NCBI GenBank assembly: GCA_003162555.1
Contig: PMNQ01000232.1
Span: 7,552 to 23,152 of the forward strand
Direction of reading: 5' to 3'
DNA: 15,601 nt
Source: Gammaproteobacteria bacterium
Lineage (GTDB): Bacteria; Pseudomonadota; Gammaproteobacteria; Steroidobacterales; Steroidobacteraceae
The translations under genes were made by a program, and so were the position numbers. The notes beneath the pieces were generated by a model that was not told the origin of the DNA, made no database searches, and saw only the letters and a program-made list of their open reading frames with translations. The first letter of the stretch is position 1. Each line of letters opens with the position of its first letter. Below, one piece after another: positions 1-6,475 of the stretch.

Positions 1-770
1 GCCTGGTAGTTGCCGGGCAGGCCGCCTTCCTTCTTGGCGCGGCCGGCCTCTTCCATCGTCAGGCCGTAAGTGCGCATGATTTCCTCGGTGAGCAGCTGCC
101 CGCCGAAGGCGAAATCACGCGTATAGATGATCTTGAGGTTGCGCAGCACGCTGAAGGTGGTGCTGCTGGCGCCGAAGTCGGCCACCGCGATGGTGCGATC
201 GATGCCGCCGTCTGGCATCTGGTGCGTCATGAGCTTGCAGGCGTTCTCGAGCGCGAAGGCCTCGACGTCGACGATGCGCGCGTTCAGGCCCGCAGCGGCC
301 ACCGCCGCCCGGCGCTGTTCGACGTTGTCGGTGCGCGAGGCCACCAGCAGCACGTCGACGGATTCGTTGTCCTTCTCGGACGGCCCGAGCACTTCGAAGT
401 CGTAGCTGACTTCGTCCATCGGGAATGGGATGTACTGGTCGGCCTGCATCTCGACCTGCGCCTCGAGGTCCGCATCGCGCAGGCCGCGCGGCATCTGGAT
501 CACCTTGGTGATCGCCGCGTCACCGCTGATCGCGATGGCGACTTCGGTGCTGGCAGCGCCCGAGCGCTTGACGGCGCGACGAATCGCCTCGCCGACCGCT
601 TGCGGATCGACGATCGTCTTCTCGTTCATTGAATTGGCCGGCGTCGGCTCAGCCGCGTAGGATTCGACGCGGTAGTGGCCACCGGAATTGATCAGCTCGA
701 TCAGCTTGATCGAGGAGGTCGTTATATCCAACCCCAGCAACTGGCGGTTCTTACGCGAGAACAGGAACAC
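1..770 (-). CDS. pilM: Type IV pilus assembly protein PilM, 3' end cut by window edge
   Basis: PilM is an actin-like ATPase-fold protein of the inner-membrane type IV pilus assembly platform. It sits on the cytoplasmic side and recruits the N-terminus of PilN. About 256 codons are present of a usual ~350, and the frame stays open to the left edge. The start is GTG at 770, preceded by a purine-rich ribosome site (AAGGAAGGG) about 6 nt upstream. The N-terminus contains the typical LLGLDITTSSIKLIEL stretch (phosphate-1-like loop of the actin fold). QADQYIPFPMDEVSYDFEVL near residues 125-145 is also typical of PilM, and VADFGASSTTFSVL near residues 205-220 matches the second nucleotide-binding loop. 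It is divergent from ponA, the usual gammaproteobacterial arrangement, in which pilM heads pilMNOPQ. That operon would lie beyond the left edge. Identification is secure from the translated sequence; the C-terminus is not visible. Confidence 0.95.
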   Translation of the reverse strand, partial: MFLFSRKNRQLLGLDITTSSIKLIELINSGGHYRVESYAAEPTPANSMNEKTIVDPQAVGEAIRRAVKRSGAASTEVAIAISGDAAITKVIQMPRGLRDADLEAQVEMQADQYIPFPMDEVSYDFEVLGPSEKDNESVDVLLVASRTDNVEQRRAAVAAAGLNARIVDVEAFALENACKLMTHQMPDGGIDRTIAVADFGASSTTFSVLRNLKIIYTRDFAFGGQLLTEEIMRTYGLTMEEAGRAKKEGGLPGNYQ

Positions 771-1008
771 GTTTTCCCTTCCTTATCAGTAAGATACACG
801 CCACAGTGGCGAAATCATAGGAATGTGCAGACAAATATATATCAGCCGTCGGTTAAATTGAACGTGAGTCGTCTCACGGATTTGGTTCTTGCACCGCCGC
901 AGCAGTCTAATTGGGTCCCATGAGCGAAACGTCCATCGAATGCAAATGCTACAGCTCCGCACTTCAACATGGCCTGCCTGCAGTGCGCAACCGGCGGAGC
1001 GTGAATAG
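771..1008. promoter_or_regulatory. Divergent pilM / ponA control region with two short dyads
   Basis: This 238-bp gap separates two divergent start codons, so both promoters should lie here. For ponA the best sigma70-like match is TTGGTT (882-887), an 18-nt spacer, then TCTAAT (906-911). For pilM an AT-rich run around 835-843 is the only -10-like patch and no good -35 was found. Two perfect dyads are visible: CGCCAC-A-GTGGCG (799-811), which lies in the pilM leader, and CGTGAG-TCGT-CTCACG (863-878), between the two candidate promoters. Either could be an operator, but no regulator can be named. The ponA ribosome site is GGAG at 996-999, 9 nt before the GTG start. Motif calls are by eye. Confidence 0.35.
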
Positions 1009-3579
1009 GTGAAGTCGCGCACTCTGCGTGTCCTGGCCGGCCTCGGCGCGATCGGCGCCGTGCTCTTGTTGGGCATAATCTATGCCTTTCTGTCGGCTTA
1101 TGTGTACTTAGCGCCATCCCTGCCCAGTTCCGCGGGCATGCGCACCCTGCCGCTGCAGGTTCCACTGCGTGTTTTCACCCGCAGCGGCGCGCTGATCAGC
1201 CAGATCGGCGAGCAGCGCCGCGTGCCAGTCAGCTACGACGAGATTCCGGAGCTGGTGCGCGAGGCCTTCCTCGCCGCCGAGGATGACCGCTTCTTCCAGC
1301 ACGGCGGCATCGACTACTTCAGCGTGCTGCGCTCGATCTACGTCGATCTCACCACCGGCGATTACTCGCAGGGCGCCAGCACGATCACGATGCAGACCGC
1401 GCGCAACATGTTCCTGACGCGGGACAAGAACATCACGCGCAAGCTCCAGGAGATTTTCCTGACGCTGCGCATGGAGCACAGCTTCACCAAGCCGGAGATC
1501 CTCGAGACCTATCTGAATGTCATTTTCTTCGGCCAGCGGGCCTACGGAGTCGCCGCGGCTGCCGAGGTCTACTTTGGCAAACCGCTCAACCGCCTGTCGG
1601 TCGCGGAAGCGGCGATGCTGGCCGGACTTCCGCAGGCGCCGTCGCACTACAACCCGGTTACCAGCCCGCAGCGCGCGGCCGAACGGCGCCGCTACGTGCT
1701 GCAGCGCATGCTCTCGCTCCATTACATCGACGCCGACACCGCCCGCCGCGCGATGAGCGAGCAGATCAACGCCCGCGAGTACGCGCCGCGCTTCGATGTC
1801 GAGGCGCCGTACGTGGCCGAGATTGCCCGCCAGATCGTCGTGACGCGCTTTGGCGAAGGCGCCATCAACGCCGGCTACCGCGCGTTCACGACTATAGACG
1901 GGAGGTTGCAAACTGCAGCAAATCGGGCGTTGCGCCTGGGACTCATCGAATATGACCGCCGCCACGGCTACCGCGGCGTGATCCGCCGGGTGCAGTTCAA
2001 CGCGGCCGCCGAACCGCACGATTTCGAGACGCTGCTGGGCGATCTCTCGCCGGTGGGCAATCTGCAGGCGGCCGTGGTCGCCTCGGTCGCGCCGGCCGCG
2101 GCGCGCGTCTACGTACGCGGGAGTGGCTTTGCGCAGATCGACTGGGACGGCTTGTCGTGGGCGCGCGGCGGCGCCCCGACTGGCAAGGTCGATGCGGTGC
2201 TGCACCGCGGCGATGTGATCTACGTGGTGAGCGACGATCTCGGGCATGCACAGCTCGCGCAGATCCCGGCAGTGCAGGGCGGCCTGGTGGCACTCGACCC
2301 GCATGATGGCGCAGTCGTGGCCCTGGTTGGCGGCTTCGACTACTTCAGCAACGCCTGGAACCACGTGACGCAGGCGCGGCGCCAACCGGGTTCAGGATTC
2401 AAGCCGTTCCTCTATTCCTGCGCGCTGGAAAATGGCTTCACGCCCTCCAGCGTCATCATGGACGCGCCGGTGGTGCTGGCCGACGGCAGCGTCGAGCAGG
2501 TGTGGCGGCCCGAGAACGACAGCGGCACCTTCAGCGGCCCCACGCGCCTCCGCGAGGCATTGGTGCACTCGCGCAACCTGGTCTCGATCCGCCTGCTGCG
2601 CGCGGTCGGGACAGATGCGGTGCTCGACTACGCCTCGCGTTTCGGTTTCGACCGCTCGACCATGCCGAACAACCTGACGCTGGCGCTCGGCACGCTGCCG
2701 GCCACGCCGCTCGAGGTCGCCACGGGCTACGCCGCCTTCGCCAACGGCGGCTACAAGGTCGATCCTTATTTCATCGAGCGCATCGAGAACGGCCTGGGCG
2801 AAACGGTCTGGAGAGCAGCGCCGCGCGAGGTCTGCGACACCTGCACTGACGACGACGTCGCAACCCCGGCCAGCGCAGCCCCCGCCCAGGCGGCCCAGGG
2901 CGCTGCAGCGGCAACGCCCGGCACGCCGGTTGCGGCTGCAGGCGCGGACTCGGCTGCGATGGCGGGCCAGGGCACGGCGCTGCCCAATGGGGTCGCAATG
3001 GTCTCGCCGTCCGGACCGCCAGAGCCGCGCAGCACCAACCTGCTCACCGTCGCGCCGCCGCTATCCGAGTGGCTGCCGCCGATCTCCGCGGCGACGCGCC
3101 GTGCGCCGCGCATCATCAGCGCGGCCAACGCCTGGCTGATGGACAACATCATGGCGGACGTGATCAAGCGCGGCACCGGCATCCGCGCCCGCGTGCTGGG
3201 GCGCGATGACATCAGCGGCAAGACCGGCACCACCAACGAATCGCACGATACCTGGTTCAACGGCTTCAACCCCAACCTCGAAGCCACGGTCTGGGTGGGG
3301 TTCGATCAGGAGCAATCGCTCGGTGAGGGCGAGGAAGGCAGCAGCGTCGCGGTTCCCGTCTGGGTGCGGCTGATGCGCGAAGCCCTGAACGGCGTGCCCG
3401 ACCTGCCACGCCCGGTGCCGCCAGGGCTGCTGACCGCGCGCATCAATGCGCTCACGGGACTGCTCGCGCGGCCCGATGATGCGGCGGCGATCAGCGAGTA
3501 CTTCCTCAGCGGCAAGCTACCGGCCGCGGGCGGCGCCTCGACCAACCAGTCCAACTCCGGCAGCGAGCCGCTTTTTTAG
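1009..3579 (+). CDS. mrcA: Penicillin-binding protein 1A (bifunctional peptidoglycan glycosyltransferase/transpeptidase)
   Basis: A class A PBP (mrcA/ponA) that polymerises lipid II into glycan strands and cross-links them on the periplasmic side of the inner membrane. It has 856 aa, near the usual ~850. A transmembrane anchor lies at about residues 8-35. The GT51 domain follows, with EDDRFFQHGG (catalytic Glu91), then QGASTITMQTARN and a KLQEI...YLN region. The transpeptidase domain carries the three expected motifs: SGFK (Ser462, Lys465), SRN (521-523) and KTGTT (738-742). A CDTC pair at 609-612 followed by an Ala/Pro-rich stretch to about residue 690 lies between SRN and KTG. E. coli PBP1A also has a CxxC and a variable insert there, so this is family-typical. 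The start is GTG with GGAG 9 nt upstream. It is divergent from pilM, as in Pseudomonas. Its stop is 2 nt before the next gene, so they are probably co-transcribed. Confidence 0.97.
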   Translation: MKSRTLRVLAGLGAIGAVLLLGIIYAFLSAYVYLAPSLPSSAGMRTLPLQVPLRVFTRSGALISQIGEQRRVPVSYDEIPELVREAFLAAEDDRFFQHGGIDYFSVLRSIYVDLTTGDYSQGASTITMQTARNMFLTRDKNITRKLQEIFLTLRMEHSFTKPEILETYLNVIFFGQRAYGVAAAAEVYFGKPLNRLSVAEAAMLAGLPQAPSHYNPVTSPQRAAERRRYVLQRMLSLHYIDADTARRAMSEQINAREYAPRFDVEAPYVAEIARQIVVTRFGEGAINAGYRAFTTIDGRLQTAANRALRLGLIEYDRRHGYRGVIRRVQFNAAAEPHDFETLLGDLSPVGNLQAAVVASVAPAAARVYVRGSGFAQIDWDGLSWARGGAPTGKVDAVLHRGDVIYVVSDDLGHAQLAQIPAVQGGLVALDPHDGAVVALVGGFDYFSNAWNHVTQARRQPGSGFKPFLYSCALENGFTPSSVIMDAPVVLADGSVEQVWRPENDSGTFSGPTRLREALVHSRNLVSIRLLRAVGTDAVLDYASRFGFDRSTMPNNLTLALGTLPATPLEVATGYAAFANGGYKVDPYFIERIENGLGETVWRAAPREVCDTCTDDDVATPASAAPAQAAQGAAAATPGTPVAAAGADSAAMAGQGTALPNGVAMVSPSGPPEPRSTNLLTVAPPLSEWLPPISAATRRAPRIISAANAWLMDNIMADVIKRGTGIRARVLGRDDISGKTGTTNESHDTWFNGFNPNLEATVWVGFDQEQSLGEGEEGSSVAVPVWVRLMREALNGVPDLPRPVPPGLLTARINALTGLLARPDDAAAISEYFLSGKLPAAGGASTNQSNSGSEPLF

Positions 3580-3581
3580 CC

Positions 3582-4208
3582 ATGCCGCGTCGCAACTCAC
3601 CGCGCAGCGAGAACCTGCGCCGGGCCATCGCGCAGGAAGCCGCGCGCGTCATGGCCGAGCACGGCATCCAGGATTTCCGCACCGCCAAGCGCAAGGCGGC
3701 GGCGCGCTTCGGTGTCACCGAGGAAGGCGTGCTGCCCAGCAATACCGAAGTGGAAACATCGCTGGTGGAATACCAGCGGCTGTTCGCAGCCGACACGCAC
3801 GAGGCCACGCTGCACGCGCAACGGCGCGTCGCGCTGCTGGCGATGCGTTCGCTCGCGGCGTTCACCCCGCGGCTGGTTGGCCCGGTGCTGACCGGCACCG
3901 CGACGCCGCACAACGACGTGCAGCTTCACCTGTTCGCGGATCGGCCCGAGTCGGTGGCGCTCAACCTGCTCGACCGCGGCGTCGGCCACGACGTCGGCGA
4001 GCATCGGCTGCGCATCGACGCCGAGCGCTTCCAGGTGTTCCCGTCGGTGCAGTTCGAGATCGGCGAACAAACGGTGGACGCAACGGTGTTCCCGGTCGAT
4101 GGAATCCGGCAGGCGCCGATCAGTCCGGTCGATGGCCGCCCGATGCGCCGCGCCGATGCCGACGAGCTCGCGGCCCTGCTCGAAGACGACACCCCGACCA
4201 CCCGCTGA
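3582..4208 (+). CDS. Conserved hypothetical protein, 208 aa, coupled to ponA
   Basis: I do not recognise a characterised family. The ATG lies 2 nt after the ponA stop codon, so translation is probably coupled and the gene depends on the ponA promoter. The protein has no signal peptide or membrane segment and is likely cytosolic. The N-terminal half is helical and rich in Arg/Ala (residues 1-95). The second half contains LTGTATPHNDVQLHLFAD (around 103-120), then a segment ending in VDATVFPVDGIRQAPISP (about 165-182). The G-T-x(5)-D-x-Q-L-H-L-F pattern loosely recalls the G-S...D-x-D motif of nucleotidyltransferase folds, but the second acidic residue is replaced, so this is only a speculation. 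Codon use matches its neighbours, so it looks like a long-standing resident gene. Its last codon and stop lie inside the left arm of the long inverted repeat. Confidence 0.85.
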   Translation: MPRRNSPRSENLRRAIAQEAARVMAEHGIQDFRTAKRKAAARFGVTEEGVLPSNTEVETSLVEYQRLFAADTHEATLHAQRRVALLAMRSLAAFTPRLVGPVLTGTATPHNDVQLHLFADRPESVALNLLDRGVGHDVGEHRLRIDAERFQVFPSVQFEIGEQTVDATVFPVDGIRQAPISPVDGRPMRRADADELAALLEDDTPTTR

Positions 4209-4416
4209 GCCCTCACAGCGCGCCGCAAGAGCTGAAGCAGTAAATCGGAGGCGAGGCCGAGTAGCTGATCCTCTTTTTGGGAACGCCGTGAATCCGTCCA
4301 TGGAGGCTCCGGCCGCGCCGTCCATGGCGCGGACGGTCCCAAAAAGAGGATCAGCTGCTCGGCCTCACATCGGACGTACTGATCAGCGCGTGTAGGGCGC
4401 TGTGAGCGCTCAGCGG
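4202..4416. repeat. Long imperfect inverted repeat (about 80-bp arms) spanning two convergent stop codons
   Basis: Left arm 4202-4282 is the reverse complement of right arm 4337-4416, with a 54-bp centre. Counted by hand, the outer 20 bp match at 19/20 (4202-4221 with 4397-4416). The middle ~30 bp match at about 19/30 with one gap. The inner 30 bp match at 29/30 (4253-4282 with 4337-4366), and the single mismatch would be a G-U pair in RNA. The outer arms include the last Arg codon and the TGA of both flanking genes. The centre holds GCGCC-GTCCAT-GGCGC (4315-4330), two CCATGG palindromes (4298-4303, 4322-4327), and CCGTCC/GGACGG (4294-4299, 4331-4336). Folded, it is a very strong hairpin in either transcript and may act as a bidirectional 3' boundary. 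No U-tract follows the outer stem. It could instead be a dispersed foldback or MITE-like element, since it has no coding capacity. Confidence 0.9.
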
Positions 4417-5708
4417 CGCTTTGCGACGTCCACGTACTCGCGCTTGGTCGGACCGGTGTAGAGCTGGCGCGGACGGGCGATGCGCATCGCCGGGTCACCG
4501 ATCATCTCCAGCCAATGCGCCACCCAGCCGACGGTGCGCGCGATCGCGAACATCACGGTGTACATCGAGCGCGGAATGCCGAGCGCGCTGTAAATCACGC
4601 CGGAATAGAAATCGACGTTGGGATAGAGCTTGCGCTCGACGAAGTACTCGTCCTTCAACGCGATCTCTTCGAGGCGCAACGCCAGCTCGAACAGCGGATT
4701 GTCAGCGCGGCCGAGCTTGGCGAGCACGCGATGGCAGGCCTCGCGGATGATCTTCGCGCGCGGGTCGAAATTCTTGTAGACGCGGTGACCGAAGCCCATC
4801 AGCTTGAAGTGGCTGCTCTTGTCCTTGGCCATGTCGAGGTACTTCGGGATCTGGTCCGCGGTGCCGATCTGCTCGAGCATGTCGAGCACGGCCTCGTTGG
4901 CGCCGCCGTGCGCCGGTCCCCACAGCGCCGACACGCCCGCAGAAATCGCTGCGTACGGATTCGCGCCGGTGCTGCCGGCGAGCCGCACCGTCGAGGTGCT
5001 GGCGTTCTGCTCGTGATCGGCATGCAGGATGAACAGCAGGTCGAGCGCCTGCGCGGCCACCGGGTCGACCTGATACGGCTCGCAGGGCACGGCGAAGAAC
5101 ATGTTCAACAGGTTCGCGGTGTACGCCAGATCGTTGCGCGGATAGACGAACGGTTGCCCGAGCGCATGCTTGTGCGCGGCGGCGGCGATTGTCGGCAGCT
5201 TGGCGACGATGCGGTGCGAGAAGATCTCGCGATGCCGCGGATCGTGGATGTCCATCGAGTCGTAGTAGAACGCCGCCATCGAGGCCACCACCGCCGACAC
5301 CATCGCCATCGGGTGCGCGTTGTGGTGGAAACCGTTGGTGAACCGCAGCAGCGATTCGTTGATCATCGTGTGGCGAGTGATGCTGGTGCGGTAGGACGTG
5401 AGCTGCGGGTCGCTGGGCAGCTCGCCGTAGATCAGCAGGTAGGCGACCTCCATGAAGGAGCTGTTCGCGGCGAGCTGTTCCACCGGATAACCGCGGTACA
5501 GCAGTACGCCCGCGTCGCCGTCGATGTAGGTGATCTTGCTCTCGCAGCTCGCGGTGGCGCTGAAAGCCGGATCAAAGGTGAATACGCCCTGATCCTTCGA
5601 AAGAGTGCTGATATCCAGGCAATCGGGGCCGATCGTGCCGCTGCGCAGCGGCAGCTGCGATTTCAGGCCGGTGGCCGGATTGACCAGATCGAAGGGAGGT
5701 TTTGCCAT
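4410..5708 (-). CDS. gltA: Citrate synthase (type II, hexameric bacterial class)
   Basis: Condenses acetyl-CoA and oxaloacetate to citrate and CoA, the entry step of the TCA cycle, in the cytosol. It has 432 aa from the ATG at 5708, close to the 427 of E. coli GltA. Family motifs are clear: TYIDGDAGVLLYRGYPVEQL near the N-terminus, the catalytic-His region WGPAHGGANEAV, a second His in MGFGHRVYKNFDPRAK, and the catalytic Asp in YPNVDFYSGVI. An in-frame TTG at 5750 would add 14 residues with no similarity to the family. The ATG has a GGCGG-rich ribosome site just upstream, so it is preferred. It is transcribed alone from the gap below rpmE. Its 3' end, including the stop codon, forms the right outer arm of the long inverted repeat shared with the convergent hypothetical gene. 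Confidence 0.98.
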   Translation of the reverse strand: MAKPPFDLVNPATGLKSQLPLRSGTIGPDCLDISTLSKDQGVFTFDPAFSATASCESKITYIDGDAGVLLYRGYPVEQLAANSSFMEVAYLLIYGELPSDPQLTSYRTSITRHTMINESLLRFTNGFHHNAHPMAMVSAVVASMAAFYYDSMDIHDPRHREIFSHRIVAKLPTIAAAAHKHALGQPFVYPRNDLAYTANLLNMFFAVPCEPYQVDPVAAQALDLLFILHADHEQNASTSTVRLAGSTGANPYAAISAGVSALWGPAHGGANEAVLDMLEQIGTADQIPKYLDMAKDKSSHFKLMGFGHRVYKNFDPRAKIIREACHRVLAKLGRADNPLFELALRLEEIALKDEYFVERKLYPNVDFYSGVIYSALGIPRSMYTVMFAIARTVGWVAHWLEMIGDPAMRIARPRQLYTGPTKREYVDVAKRR

Positions 5709-5740
5709 CGCGCCGCCGCCTGATTGCCTGTGGGGACGAA

Positions 5741-5757
5741 CGCCGCACAATGCGGCG
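5741..5757 (-). promoter_or_regulatory. Perfect stem-loop in the gltA leader
   Basis: CGCCGCA-CAA-TGCGGCG is a perfect 7-bp inverted repeat with a 3-nt loop, ending 32 nt upstream of the gltA ATG. It could be an RNA hairpin in the 5' leader or a protein-binding dyad. The rest of the 181-bp gltA-rpmE gap (5709-5889) contains no gene or tRNA that I can see. I found only weak promoter matches on the minus strand there, for example TTGATT with a TAACGC-like -10. The function is unknown and an 8-9 bp dyad in GC-rich DNA can arise by chance. Confidence 0.35.
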
Positions 5758-5889
5758 CATTAATCCGCAGCGTTACATGTGCGCTTCGTGGAATCAAGGT
5801 ATCGGCCGCGCTCAATGCGACTTGAACGGGCGCACCCGAACAGTGCACGGGCGTGTGCGAGCGAGCGCGGACGCGAGTGGCGGCGAAAT

Positions 5890-6108
5890 CTAGCGCGGCG
5901 CTGCGGCAGCAGCGGCGTATTTCTTGCGGAATTTGTCGACGCGGCCGGCCGTGTCGACCATCTTCTGCTTGCCGGTATAGAACGGATGGCAGTTCGAGCA
6001 GACGTCGACCTGCAGATCGCGGCCCACGGTGGAACGCGTCTTGAAGGTGTTGCCACAGCTGCAGGTCACGGTGATCTCGGCGTAGTCGGGGTGAGTTGCT
6101 GCTTTCAT
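5890..6108 (-). CDS. rpmE: 50S ribosomal protein L31, zinc-binding (C+) form
   Basis: L31 is a component of the large ribosomal subunit at the intersubunit bridge. It has 72 aa, the family's usual length. Four cysteines are present, C16-x-C18 and C37-x-x-C40, so this is the zinc-binding C+ type. The segment [16 protein letters not shown] and the preceding [12 protein letters not shown] are characteristic. The C-terminus is Lys-rich, then ends in a run of alanines ([11 protein letters not shown]). The ATG at 6108 has an AGGTGG ribosome site 4 nt upstream. It stands alone between gltA and hemW on the same strand, with 181 bp below and 367 bp above, so it is probably its own transcription unit. 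In bacteria with two L31 genes the C- paralogue is usually the Zur-regulated one. No second copy is in this window. Confidence 0.97.
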   Translation of the reverse strand: MKAATHPDYAEITVTCSCGNTFKTRSTVGRDLQVDVCSNCHPFYTGKQKMVDTAGRVDKFRKKYAAAAAAPR

Positions 6109-6172
6109 GGCGCCACCTGTTGCTGTACCGGCAGCCTAAATGGGGCCGTCGGCGCGAATAAAAAGGGCGCGC

Positions 6173-6201
6173 AGTCTAGCCCCGGTGGCCAGCGCCGACA
6201 A
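6173..6201 (-). promoter_or_regulatory. Candidate sigma70 promoter of rpmE
   Basis: On the minus strand TTGTCG (6201-6196) and TAGACT (6178-6173) are separated by exactly 17 nt. The implied transcript start is near 6166, giving a leader of about 58 nt before the rpmE ATG. An 8-bp inverted repeat, GCGCCGAC (6192-6199) with GTCGGCGC (6148-6155), brackets the -10 and start site and overlaps the -35. This could allow a repressor or leader structure to act on the promoter. The match is by eye and moderate: 3 of 6 at -35 and 4 of 6 at -10. Confidence 0.45.
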
Positions 6202-6235
6202 GGGTTTATGCCGCCGGGCCGGAATCGGGGTCTTT

Positions 6236-6270
6236 TTATCCACAAAATCTGTGGGTAACTCTGTGCGTAA
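6236..6270. promoter_or_regulatory. Cluster of three DnaA-box-like 9-mers
   Basis: TTATCCACA at 6236-6244 (+) is a perfect high-affinity DnaA box. It is followed in inverted orientation by TGTGGGTAA (6250-6258, reverse TTACCCACA) and TGTGCGTAA (6262-6270, reverse TTACGCACA), which differ from the consensus by one and two positions. The two inverted boxes start 12 bp apart, so they lie almost on the same helical face. The group lies 128-162 bp upstream of rpmE. It could be a DnaA-titration or DnaA-regulated site. It is not accompanied by dnaA, dnaN, gyrB, mnmG or another origin marker in the window. Confidence 0.5.
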
Positions 6271-6475
6271 CATCGCTCCGCACGGCCAGAATATACGCAA
6301 TTTCTGCATTTCTTTCGCATTGGACAGAAAATGACCAAGACATTACAGGCTGCTTAATCAATGGGTTACGTAGGTGAAATGCCATTGGGCCTGCAGTGCC
6401 GCGCGTAATTGGCTAATTTCCGGTCGGGCGCCAGGCTGGCTGTGTATAAGAGTGCGAGAAACCGCAGGGGTTGTC
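6271..6475. other. Non-coding stretch between the DnaA-box cluster and hemW
   Basis: With the features just described this completes a 367-bp gene-free gap (6109-6475). The part from 6285 to about 6370 is noticeably AT-richer than the surroundings. The only dyad I see is GCCAG-G-CTGGC (6430-6440). No intrinsic terminator is evident downstream of hemW, whose stop is at 6476-6478. Short frames here lack ribosome sites and family resemblance. A small RNA cannot be excluded, but nothing in the sequence argues for one. Confidence 0.4.

Noticed and set aside
1108..2385. 425-aa open frame on the minus strand antisense to ponA
   Set aside because: The codon positions mirror the real gene's third-position GC bias, the translation is low-quality Arg/Ala/His-rich, and ponA carries all catalytic motifs.
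2833..3080. CDTC pair plus Ala/Pro-rich insert in PBP1A as an unusual domain
   Set aside because: E. coli PBP1A also has a CxxC and a variable segment between the SxN and KTG motifs, so only the low-complexity composition differs.
4515..5723. 402-aa open frame on the plus strand antisense to gltA
   Set aside because: It is the reverse shadow of a GC-rich gene. Its translation is rich in Arg, His, Val and Gly with no domain, while gltA on the other strand is unmistakable.
5709..5889. tRNA or small RNA gene between gltA and rpmE
   Set aside because: No cloverleaf, T-loop GTTCRANNC with paired acceptor stem, or CCA end could be found on either strand.
6109..6475. Chromosomal replication origin
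   Set aside because: Three DnaA-like boxes and a modest AT-rich stretch are not enough. There are no dnaA, dnaN, gyrB, mnmG or parAB neighbours and no GATC clustering noticed.
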